A DNA stretch of 64,000 bases. Origin: Bacillota bacterium. GTDB taxonomy: Bacteria; Bacillota; Clostridia; Acetivibrionales; DSM-1351. The notes under the pieces were generated by a model, which worked only from the letters and a program-made list of their open reading frames with translations, ran no database searches and was not told where the DNA came from. The translations under genes were made by a program, and so were the position numbers. Below are positions 16,786-24,697 of the stretch, piece after piece. The stretch spans positions 62,001-126,000 of the forward strand of contig JAEXFI010000014.1 in assembly GCA_023400235.1 (NCBI GenBank), in the 5' to 3' direction. Each line of letters opens with the position of its first letter. The first letter of the stretch is position 1.

Positions 16786-17640
16786 CTAGATAAGGTACAT
16801 CCAAACTATATTTACAAGTGCCGCACCTATTCCTGCAACCCAGGTAACCTTTACCATCCACTGCCAGGTCACTCTCGCACTTATATTGTCAATAACTATT
16901 TCACAGAAATAGCTTGCCAGCGCTATCAATATACCTACCCAGATCGGCTGGGCAAAAAACAATGTAATTAATCCCAGTAAAAGTACAAGGTCAAACCAGT
17001 GTGTCAGCTCTATGAGGGCCAGTTGGGTGCCTGAAAACTCCGTAGTCAGACCCTTTATAAGCTCCTGATGTCCGTGATGGGAAGTTGAAAAGTCAAAGGG
17101 CGACTTTCTGAGCTTGATAGTCAGGACGTAAAGGAACGCAAGGAATACCAGAGGCAGGCTGACCAGCAACGGCTGCTCGTGAGTGAATATCTCTGAAATC
17201 ATAAAGCTTCCGGTTGTCTTATAAACTCCAACCACCATTAAAAGCAGCACAGGCTCGTAAGCCATCATCTGCATTATTTCTCTCTGTGCTCCTATTTTGC
17301 TGTAAGGAGAACGCACACTCATGGCTCCCATTATCAGAGACACGGCTGAAAATGCCAATATGAACATCAGCATCAGCAAATCCTGTTTCAGCACCAGCAT
17401 AACAAAAGCACCCACAGCAAAGAACAAGTGTCCCATAACATAAACCATCTGAGTCTGGTTTACTGCTATTCCCTGCTTGCCCAACAGCTTGAAAAAGTCA
17501 TAGAAGGGCTGCAGCAGCGGAGGACCAAATCTATTCTGCATTCTAGCAGTTATTTTTCTGTCTATACCTGTTAATATACCACCAACTATAGGAGCGGCTA
17601 TTATGGCAATGACAGCAATAATTAAATTGTTTATGCTCAT
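16786..17640 (-). CDS. echB: Ech hydrogenase membrane subunit EchB (NuoH-like)
   Basis: Integral membrane subunit of 284 residues with about eight helices, equivalent to NuoH. It joins the hydrophilic module to the ion pump. Conserved loop segments are present: RKITARMQNRFGPPLLQPFYDFFKL near the N-terminus (family GP-x-QP-x-D-x-K), YSKIGAQREIMQMMAYEP and SPFDFSTSHHGHQEL. The last includes His/Glu residues conserved in Ech/Coo-type proteins. Start ATG 17640 overlaps the echA stop by 4 bases. Confidence 0.95.
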   Translation of the reverse strand: MSINNLIIAVIAIIAAPIVGGILTGIDRKITARMQNRFGPPLLQPFYDFFKLLGKQGIAVNQTQMVYVMGHLFFAVGAFVMLVLKQDLLMLMFILAFSAVSLIMGAMSVRSPYSKIGAQREIMQMMAYEPVLLLMVVGVYKTTGSFMISEIFTHEQPLLVSLPLVFLAFLYVLTIKLRKSPFDFSTSHHGHQELIKGLTTEFSGTQLALIELTHWFDLVLLLGLITLFFAQPIWVGILIALASYFCEIVIDNISARVTWQWMVKVTWVAGIGAALVNIVWMYLI

Positions 17641-19622
17641 AATCCTGTCACCACCCCTAACATTATAATAATTACAGCTCCTGCAACAACATTAACCCAG
17701 AAGGTCAGCTTCTTCTCACCAAAGACATTTTCCATGTAATAGTTTCTGACCACAACAGTGTCAACCTTGTCACCGGGACTGATAAATTCCAGACCTCGCA
17801 AATCCTCATCGGCATTTGCACCGCAAAGATATGGTGATTTCAACCTGTTTGGCTTTATTCTGTTTGCAATTACGGGTATGGCCACCATAAGAACAAGTAT
17901 TACGGCGAAGAACATGATGGAGGCAAATCCACCATACACTGCAGCGTCAACCTTCTGCAGCCATATTCCCATCCCTGTTCCTGTGAGCACTTCCTTGTCT
18001 GCAAGCTTAAATGCAAGTATCTGAGGCTTTACAAACTGATTGTACAAGGGTACGATGCCTACGCTTGCAGCCATAACCACCACAATTAAAGAGGAAAGTG
18101 CCGCCTTCATGGAGAAGGATAATTTTTCTCTGGCGTATTTAGGCTTATATGACATTGTCAATATTATTCCTATCCACTTGCCCCAGAAAACCACCGTCAA
18201 AGCACTGCCCAGAATCAGGAACAACAATACCAGAGGCTGGTGTACAGCGGTCTCTATGGCCATCCATTTTGTTATGAGAACACCAAAAGGAGGCAGCAGC
18301 ATTGATATCTGGCCTATAACAGTGATTACCGTAGTAAAGGGCATTCTTTTAAACAAGCCCTGCATGTCTTCTATATCCCGGCTTCCGATTCCCAGCTCTA
18401 TGGTACCTACACAAAGGAACAGAAGTCCTTTTGAAACAGCATGGAATACCATGAGGAGAATTGCCGCAGCCAGAGATATTCTTGTTCCGATACCCGCGCA
18501 GCAGATAATCAGTCCAAGGTTGGCAATGGTTGAATACGCAAGCACCTTCTTGGCGTTGCTCTGGCTTATTGCTATTGCAGATGCCGCCACAAAGGTAAAG
18601 CCTCCCACAATTGCAACCATCTGTCCAAGTATTGTTCCCGCAAAGGCAGGTGAAATACGTACTACCAGATATACACCGGCCTTAACCATGGTACTGGAGT
18701 GCAGCAATGCCGATACCGGCGTTGGAGCAACCATGGCACCCAGCAGCCAGCTCTGAAACGGAAACTGTGCCGACTTTGTAAAACCGGCTATGCACAGCAG
18801 CGAAAGCGCAATTGGAAGAACACCTGCAAAGGCTCCCTGCATTCCTGCTTCCGATATCTCCTGTATGGAAAGTGTGTTGAGCCCGGAATTCATTAATACT
18901 ATTGCAACAATAAATGCCACGCCTCCCACAGAATTAATCCACAAAGCTCTTAAACCGTTCTTTATGGCTATTTCTGTTGCATCATGGGAAATTAACAGGA
19001 AGGAGCAAAGTGTTGTTATTTCCCAGAAGAAATACATCCAGGATAAGTTGTTGGTCATCACCAATGCGTTCATGGCCGCAAGGAAGATAAAGAGTATCAT
19101 GAAAAATCTTGGCTGTCTCGATACCTTCAGGTGCAGGTGATGCTCATGTTCCTTCATATACCCGATGGCAAAAACAGTGATAATGGGTCCTATGATTGAT
19201 ACCAGCATAATCATGATTAGTGCAAGGTAATCAATTACAAATGCGCTTTCGGGCTCATGGACCTTTCCGAAAACCCCAAATACCTCAAATAGTGCCCAGG
19301 GAATAAATTGTAATACAGATAAGATAAATACTATTGCCTTTTTATGCTTTAACCCGATGTACGCTATATAGCAGAAGAGCAAAAGATCAAACCCCTTGAT
19401 CACCCAACTTACTACTTCAAGTACACTGTGCTCCATATGGAAAATCAGTTTTCCGTCTGGAGATTTTACCATAAGTGCAATAAATCCGCCTGCTACCGCA
19501 AAGAGTAATAGTGTTGATATGCTTACTATTGCAATACGCACTTTCTGATTTCTGATTATAAAGCATAACGCCGCACTCAGTGCAGGCAGCAGAATAGCTG
19601 CCAGTAATAAATACCAATCCAC
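17637..19622 (-). CDS. echA: Ech hydrogenase membrane subunit EchA (NuoL/antiporter-like)
   Basis: Ion-pumping subunit of 661 residues with about 15-16 membrane helices, homologous to NuoL and MrpA-type antiporters. GTG 19622 is the likely start: AAAGGAGA lies 7-8 bases upstream, inside the longer frame that opens at 19640. The antiporter core (about 110-420) has the pore residues in KSAQFPFQSWLLGAMVAP and STMVKAGVYLV, and HAVSKGLLFL. First gene of the operon; overlap with echB is 4 bases. A consensus promoter lies about 150 bases upstream. Confidence 0.94.
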   Translation of the reverse strand: MDWYLLLAAILLPALSAALCFIIRNQKVRIAIVSISTLLLFAVAGGFIALMVKSPDGKLIFHMEHSVLEVVSWVIKGFDLLLFCYIAYIGLKHKKAIVFILSVLQFIPWALFEVFGVFGKVHEPESAFVIDYLALIMIMLVSIIGPIITVFAIGYMKEHEHHLHLKVSRQPRFFMILFIFLAAMNALVMTNNLSWMYFFWEITTLCSFLLISHDATEIAIKNGLRALWINSVGGVAFIVAIVLMNSGLNTLSIQEISEAGMQGAFAGVLPIALSLLCIAGFTKSAQFPFQSWLLGAMVAPTPVSALLHSSTMVKAGVYLVVRISPAFAGTILGQMVAIVGGFTFVAASAIAISQSNAKKVLAYSTIANLGLIICCAGIGTRISLAAAILLMVFHAVSKGLLFLCVGTIELGIGSRDIEDMQGLFKRMPFTTVITVIGQISMLLPPFGVLITKWMAIETAVHQPLVLLFLILGSALTVVFWGKWIGIILTMSYKPKYAREKLSFSMKAALSSLIVVVMAASVGIVPLYNQFVKPQILAFKLADKEVLTGTGMGIWLQKVDAAVYGGFASIMFFAVILVLMVAIPVIANRIKPNRLKSPYLCGANADEDLRGLEFISPGDKVDTVVVRNYYMENVFGEKKLTFWVNVVAGAVIIIMLGVVTGL

Positions 19623-20217
19623 AGCTAATTCTCCTTTCAAAATGTTATTTTAACCCCTTATATTTTTTTAAGAATCCCACTATTTATTAACCGACTAAAT
19701 AATAAAATTCATAAAAGACAAACTTAAAAATAATCAGATACGGGAAAAATGTAAGTCCAGAAATCAATTCCCTAATAATCATAATTAGTAACCGTCAATT
19801 AGTCAATCTCTGTTAAAGTAGAATAAAATAGTGAATTATGACTTTTATCGACTATGCTCTCCCAATGTCATTCGTTTATCATTTTACAATATATTTTAAT
19901 AAATTGAAAGCAAAAAGCCTATATTTGTAAGGGATTTCAGTAAAAAATTTGAATATTGTATACAATTATTACTATATGCTTCCAATTGGAAAAATGATTA
20001 CACTATATTTAGTATTATTGTTAATAAAATCCAGATATATTGTGTAATACTGGCAGAAAAGTAATCCTTCTATCTTTACACAGTCTTTCCGTTTGACTAA
20101 TATATGATATAAGCGGATGTAAAATTTTTTATTTCAGCTAACACTCAAACGCATAAATTTGTAATATAATAATATCAACAAGCTTCCATTTGAAAATTTG
20201 AACTTTTTGGAGGACAT
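19623..20217. other. Divergent intergenic region, ech / AI-2E transporter
   Basis: 595 very AT-rich bases. Apart from the ech promoter I find no gene, RNA or clear operator. A TTGACT at 20094 lies near AT-rich -10-like sequences that could serve the plus-strand gene, but the spacing is not convincing. Confidence 0.6.
19778..19806 (-). promoter_or_regulatory. Predicted sigma-A promoter of the ech operon
   Basis: On the minus strand TTGACT (19806-19801) is followed after exactly 17 bases by TATGAT (19783-19778). Transcription would start near 19771, leaving a leader of about 150 bases before echA. Confidence 0.6.
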
Positions 20218-21279
20218 ATGAGTTTTTGGGATAAGTACCAGAGTTCCATAAAAAAAGTCGTACTGATAATAATTATTTTTGCAGTCATATATGTATCCAT
20301 TAAATACCTGCTGCCTTTTTTTGCTCCATTTGTAATTGCCTTGATTGTTTCATATATTAATGAACCTGTCATAAGGCTTCTGGGGAAAATAAAAATTCCC
20401 AGGAAGGTAGCTGCCTGCATCTCCCTTCTGTTCACCATGTCGGTGCTTGCTTTTGTCATAACTCTCGGAATAATAAAGATATATGATGAACTTACCGCCC
20501 TTCAAGACAATATCACTACTTATTCAAATGAAATAACCGTACAGCTGAACCGGCTCATACTTAAGTTTACCAATTTTTACAACGCCTTGCCGGTGGAAGT
20601 TACAGGCACTGTTACAACAAACCTTTCCACCCTTTCGTCAAAACTTACTTCACTTATCACATCAATCATCCAGTATGCAATAGGAACAGTTTCTTCTATT
20701 CCCCGGGTAACTGTTTTTGCTATCGTTACCATACTGGCCACATATTTTATCAGCAGTGACCGCAAATCAATTTCTTCTTTCTTTTACAGACAATTGCCCT
20801 TTTCCTGGAGGAAAAGGATGACCGGAATAAAAAAGGATACCATAAAGGCCCTTATTGGCTATTTCAGAGCTATTTTGATACTTATGGGCTTTACCTTCAT
20901 CGAGGTAAGTGTGGGACTGTTTATTCTGGATGTAAAGTATGCCTTTTTGTTGGCCTTGCTGGTGGCCCTGTCCGATGCAATCCCCATAGTGGGAACCGGA
21001 GTTGTAATGCTCCCCTGGATTCTGTGGAACGTATTTACCGGCAATATGCCTCTTGCCTTTGGACTTGCAATTATATATATATTGGGAATATTGATACGAC
21101 AGATAATGGAGCCTAAAATCATAGGCAGCCAGATAGGTCTGCACCCTCTGGTAACCTTGTTCGCCATGTATATAGGACTGCAGTTTTTCAGCATCCTGGG
21201 CATGTTTATAGGTCCCATCAGTATGATTATAGTAAAGAACCTTCAGGATGCCGGAGCAATGCGGCTTTGGAACGACTAA
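20218..21279 (+). CDS. AI-2E family transporter (YtvI/PerM-like)
   Basis: Polytopic membrane protein of 353 residues with about eight helices, of the AI-2E exporter/PerM superfamily. Two N-terminal helices lie at about 15-90 and a periplasmic-type amphipathic segment at about 95-150. The conserved C-terminal region contains ALLVALSDAIPIVGTG and RQIMEPKIIGSQIGLHPL, the family signature. ATG 20218 has GGAGG 4 bases upstream. Members in spore formers include the sporulation protein YtvI, but transport substrates are not settled. It converges on prmC with a 4-base overlap of coding ends. Confidence 0.88.
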   Translation: MSFWDKYQSSIKKVVLIIIIFAVIYVSIKYLLPFFAPFVIALIVSYINEPVIRLLGKIKIPRKVAACISLLFTMSVLAFVITLGIIKIYDELTALQDNITTYSNEITVQLNRLILKFTNFYNALPVEVTGTVTTNLSTLSSKLTSLITSIIQYAIGTVSSIPRVTVFAIVTILATYFISSDRKSISSFFYRQLPFSWRKRMTGIKKDTIKALIGYFRAILILMGFTFIEVSVGLFILDVKYAFLLALLVALSDAIPIVGTGVVMLPWILWNVFTGNMPLAFGLAIIYILGILIRQIMEPKIIGSQIGLHPLVTLFAMYIGLQFFSILGMFIGPISMIIVKNLQDAGAMRLWND

Positions 21280-22157
21280 ACGTCACTGCGGCCTGTCTTT
21301 AGCCTGCCTGACACAACTCTGTCATTGCCGCCCAGGTCCTTTATGACCGTCACTCCGTCAAAGCTTTCCTCCAGGAGCTTGCTTACGCTTTCGCCCTGGT
21401 TATAGCCTATTTCCAGCAAAAGATACCCGTTTTCCCTTAAAAATCCCGGTGCTGCAGAAGCTATCCTCCTGTAGAAGCTCAAACCATCCAAACCACCGTC
21501 CAGTGCCATAAGAGGCTCATGGTCTTTTACCTGCACCTTCAGCTCCTGCACTGTAGAGGTTTCAATATATGGAGGATTGCTGGCTATGATGTCAAACCTC
21601 TCCTCCTGGCCTATGGCGTCAAACAGGTCACCCCTGCGGAATTCCATACGGTTTTTGACTCCCACAGCTTCAGAATTCATCAAGGCCACTTCCAGGGCAG
21701 CCAGCGAAATGTCGCTGGCAACAATTGTGACTGCCGGACAGTAATGTGCCACACTCACCCCGATACAACCGGAACCCGTGCACAGGTCCAAAACCCTCAG
21801 GGCCCTGGACGACTGACGGCTCAGGCTGCCAATCAGCTCCCTGCATTTCTCCACCAGAAGCTCGGTGTCCTGCCTTGGTATAAGTACCGCAGGGCTCACT
21901 CTGAAGGTCAGAGACATGAATTCTGTCTCCCCCAGCAAATACTGCAGCGGGACATTTTGGAGCCGTTCCCCCAGAATAAGCTCAAATTGGTCGCATTCAG
22001 CTTTTTGAAGCACTTTGTCATCGTGTGAGTATAGATATGCCCTGTCACATTTTAGAACATGGCAAAGCATAACCCCGGCTTCTAAAACCGGGGCCTCATT
22101 ACCTGCATTTTTTAAGCTTTCTGAAGCATAGTTCAAATACTGCTTTATAGTATTCAT
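21276..22157 (-). CDS. prmC: Peptide chain release factor N5-glutamine methyltransferase
   Basis: Methylates the Gln of the GGQ motif in release factors RF1/RF2, using S-adenosylmethionine. 293 residues: N-terminal helical domain (about 1-80) with the segment FMSLTFRVSPAVLIPRQDTE, then the SAM-binding fold with VLDLCTGSGCIGVS (about 123) and the catalytic NPPY in IIASNPPYIE (about 188). Usually followed by prfA; here the next gene downstream is the convergent AI-2E transporter, so prfA lies elsewhere. DUF1385 is 41 bases upstream, the usual Firmicutes neighbour. Confidence 0.94.
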   Translation of the reverse strand: MNTIKQYLNYASESLKNAGNEAPVLEAGVMLCHVLKCDRAYLYSHDDKVLQKAECDQFELILGERLQNVPLQYLLGETEFMSLTFRVSPAVLIPRQDTELLVEKCRELIGSLSRQSSRALRVLDLCTGSGCIGVSVAHYCPAVTIVASDISLAALEVALMNSEAVGVKNRMEFRRGDLFDAIGQEERFDIIASNPPYIETSTVQELKVQVKDHEPLMALDGGLDGLSFYRRIASAAPGFLRENGYLLLEIGYNQGESVSKLLEESFDGVTVIKDLGGNDRVVSGRLKTGRSDV

Positions 22158-22198
22158 AATTCAATCTTTACTCTTTTTCCATACTTTACTGTTTAAAC

Positions 22199-23137
22199 CT
22201 ATGACTTGTCCCACTCGTCACTGCCCGTCTCTGCGGGAATTACTTCCTTGAAGGCTGCAATTGCCACCTCTATCTGACTGTCGTCAGGCTCTCTCGTAGT
22301 GAACGCCTGGAACATGAGTCCCGGTGCGCTGAAAATCCTAAAGATCCAGTTGTTATGCTTTACGGCAAACTTGATGGCCTCCAAAGCCACTCCTGCTACC
22401 ACCGGAACAAGTACTATCCTGATAAGTGCGTTAAGAAACACATTATGCCAGCCGGTGAAGGAGAATATCAAAATACTGATTATCATAATGGTAAAGAACA
22501 GTGATGTGCCGCATCTGGGATGCTTTGTAGTGTATTTCCTTACATTCTCCACCGTAAGCTCATCATTGTTTTCATAGCAATGAATGGTCTTGTGCTCAGC
22601 CCCGTGGTATTCCCACACTCTTCTCATTTCCTTAAGCAGGGAAACCAGCGCCAGATAACCAATGAATAAGGTTACTCTTATTGCGCCTTCAATAAGGTTA
22701 AGCACAACGACTCCGGAAGATGACTCTCTGTCAACAGGAATGAAATTTGCTATAAAGTTTGGAAGCAATATGAAAAGACCCACGCTGAAAAATATGGAGA
22801 GTATAACTGAAAAATATATAGTAATATCTGCTATTTTATCACCTAATTTGTCATCCAGCCATTTTTCAAATTTTGAGGGCTCATAGTTTTCTCCCTCTCC
22901 AAGATCAACAAATTCTGCCGAATACATGAGGGCCTTTACTCCGATGACCATCTGAGAGAACAGGCTTACAGCCCCCCTTACAATTGGTATTTTTGAGAGC
23001 TTTCCCTTGGGTTTCTGAGGCTTCTTGTCAATAATAATCTCACCGTCAGGTTTTCTTATGGCCGTGGCCCTGAACTCGGGTCCGATCATCAGTAGGCCTT
23101 CCAGCAAAGCCTGTCCGCCAATAGTTGTCTTTTTCAT
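22199..23137 (-). CDS. DUF1385 membrane protein
   Basis: Integral membrane protein of 312 residues of the DUF1385 family, commonly found beside prmC/prfA/rpmE in Firmicutes; its molecular role is unknown. It opens with the conserved TTIGGQALLEGLLMIGP. A middle segment, EYHGAEHKTIHCYEN, contains the conserved His/Glu cluster, and TKHPRCGTSLFF follows. About four to five membrane helices. ATG 23137 has GGAGG upstream. The His/Glu/Cys residues suggest a metal site, which is inference. Confidence 0.9.
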   Translation of the reverse strand: MKKTTIGGQALLEGLLMIGPEFRATAIRKPDGEIIIDKKPQKPKGKLSKIPIVRGAVSLFSQMVIGVKALMYSAEFVDLGEGENYEPSKFEKWLDDKLGDKIADITIYFSVILSIFFSVGLFILLPNFIANFIPVDRESSSGVVVLNLIEGAIRVTLFIGYLALVSLLKEMRRVWEYHGAEHKTIHCYENNDELTVENVRKYTTKHPRCGTSLFFTIMIISILIFSFTGWHNVFLNALIRIVLVPVVAGVALEAIKFAVKHNNWIFRIFSAPGLMFQAFTTREPDDSQIEVAIAAFKEVIPAETGSDEWDKS

Positions 23138-23250
23138 ATTAACCTCCCTTGTAATTTAATATAATCACCTTGTATATTAATGACTTCATACATTTAATAT
23201 TTACCCTATATGGCTCATATTAAAGCAATTATCAATGCAAGTCAATTACC

Positions 23251-23294
23251 AAAGTCAATTACTATAGGCTTTTTAGCCCATAGTAATTGACTTT
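23251..23294. repeat. Strong 20-bp hairpin with a TTTT loop
   Basis: AAAGTCAATTACTATAGGCT (23251-23270) pairs with 23275-23294 at 19 of 20 positions around a 4-base loop. A partial direct copy (AAGTCAATTAC) lies just upstream at 23239. It follows the IMP cyclohydrolase gene on the minus strand and could terminate it, although the longer T run is on the plus side. Confidence 0.65.
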
Positions 23295-23330
23295 TTGATA
23301 TATATAAAGATATGTGTTGAATTTTGCTGC

Positions 23331-24059
23331 TTACAGGTTTTTATTAATAATTACGGATTTGAATTGGTTCGTCTCTATATCTATATATTTTGCAAGAATG
23401 GATATCTTATTTTCTAAGTTTAGTGTATTCCAATAAAATTCTGCAGTCTCATTGATATTGTCAAATACAGGCAACAGGTATGGTTCCCCGTCAAAGGACG
23501 GCAGCGGCTGTCCATCCGCCGCATAGGTGTGAATACAGTGTCCGTATCCTGGAACTCCTTTTTCATAGCAATAGAACTGCCTTAAACAGAAGTCAGGGTT
23601 GCTGTGCATGGATTTTAGTATTGACAGCTTATAGGTGCACTTCTTGTCTTCCAGATCCATCAGCCCTGAGATTCTGGGCGTATAATTAGGCCCGTCCGGC
23701 TCAAAGGTCCTTGTGTTTAAAGCCTCTTCAAAGGTTCCGGCATGCTTTATTGCCTCATACACCGTATCTGTCTGGTCTCCGTTTGATATGATGTGCCTGG
23801 CTTCATGCTGTCTTGCCGCATAATATATTATCAATGAAGGATCTTCAACCTTGGAAGCATCCCATGCCTGTGTTTTTATAAAACCATTTTCTTCAACAAA
23901 TATCCTGTTCCTGCTGTTTTCACTTCTGCCCATTATCCAGTATACCTGTACCAGGCTTTTAGCATCAGGACTCATTCCGAGAATTATACCCCTTCCGGGA
24001 TAAGGATTATTTTTAAGCATATCAATGTTGGAATCGGCTAATAATTTAATATCCTGCAT
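23331..24059 (-). CDS. IMP cyclohydrolase, PurO-like
   Basis: Would close FAICAR to IMP, the last step of purine synthesis. 242 residues resembling archaeal PurO (PF07826) and not PurH. Matching segments are NPYPGRGIILGMSPD at the start, WIMGRSENSRNRIF, NGDQTDTVYEAI and NYTPRISG; the last two align with the NGS-HTDT and TPRIAA segments of archaeal PurO. No membrane segment or extra domain. It lies between rpmE and DUF1385 on the same strand, a place where other Firmicutes have no such gene, and no other purine synthesis gene is in the window. Confidence 0.75.
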   Translation of the reverse strand: MQDIKLLADSNIDMLKNNPYPGRGIILGMSPDAKSLVQVYWIMGRSENSRNRIFVEENGFIKTQAWDASKVEDPSLIIYYAARQHEARHIISNGDQTDTVYEAIKHAGTFEEALNTRTFEPDGPNYTPRISGLMDLEDKKCTYKLSILKSMHSNPDFCLRQFYCYEKGVPGYGHCIHTYAADGQPLPSFDGEPYLLPVFDNINETAEFYWNTLNLENKISILAKYIDIETNQFKSVIINKNL

Positions 24060-24087
24060 TTATACATCCTCCGTTGTTTTCATTAGA

Positions 24088-24155
24088 ATATTCCATGGAA
24101 CGCCAAGTAATTTCAGAATTTTACACATTACTCTTTACTTGGAATATTCTACATC
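24088..24155. repeat. Inverted repeat between rpmE and the IMP cyclohydrolase gene
   Basis: TAGAATATTCCA and AAGTAA on the left pair with TTACTTGGAATATTCTA on the right, with a 9-base bulge. It lies between the rpmE stop and the next gene's start and may terminate rpmE, although there is no T run. Confidence 0.4.
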
Positions 24156-24319
24156 TTAAACGGACAATACACAACATATTTTAGATATATTTCAGGTAAA
24201 TGTGAATATGGAAATACTGACATAATTTCTGATTACTTTTACAGACATTAGTTCTCATCACTTGAAATGAGTAAAACAAAAGACCAGGAATTTGCTCCCA
24301 GCCTTTTAATGTTTTCTTA

Positions 24320-24529
24320 TTAAGCGTTATCAACGATACCATACTTCTTTTTGAACTTGTCGACACGTCCACCGGTATCAATAAGTTTCTGTCTTCCAGT
24401 AAAGAAAGGATGACACTTTGAACAAATTTCAACGTGAAGGGCTTTTTTTGTAGAACCAGTAGTAAAGGTCTCGCCGCAAGCACACTTAACAACTGCTTCC
24501 GCGTAATCCGGATGTATTCCTTCTTTCAT
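24320..24529 (-). CDS. rpmE: 50S ribosomal protein L31
   Basis: Large-subunit ribosomal protein of 69 residues. Zinc-type L31 with KCACGETF and [13 protein letters not shown], and the standard C-terminus [14 protein letters not shown]. It follows rho after 168 bases on the same strand, the usual Firmicutes order. Confidence 0.97.
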   Translation of the reverse strand: MKEGIHPDYAEAVVKCACGETFTTGSTKKALHVEICSKCHPFFTGRQKLIDTGGRVDKFKKKYGIVDNA

Positions 24530-24697
24530 CGTTTTTCACCTTCTTTCAAACAAAATTGAAAAGTCCTCAATCTTTTTATATTCAACGTACAAAATGTACT
24601 AAGTTGCTTATTAAAGAGGCAAGTGATATTTTAACACAAAAATACACTTACCGCAATACCCTTTTTGCTTATTGACAGGGCAGGCCAGGTGGGAATT

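Noticed and set aside
18040..18756. 238-codon plus-strand open frame opposite echA
   Set aside because: It is antisense to a clearly conserved membrane subunit gene, has no ribosome site or family match, and such shadow frames are common opposite codon-biased genes.
24181..24492. 103-codon minus-strand frame over rpmE
   Set aside because: It overlaps L31 in another frame; L31 is certain.
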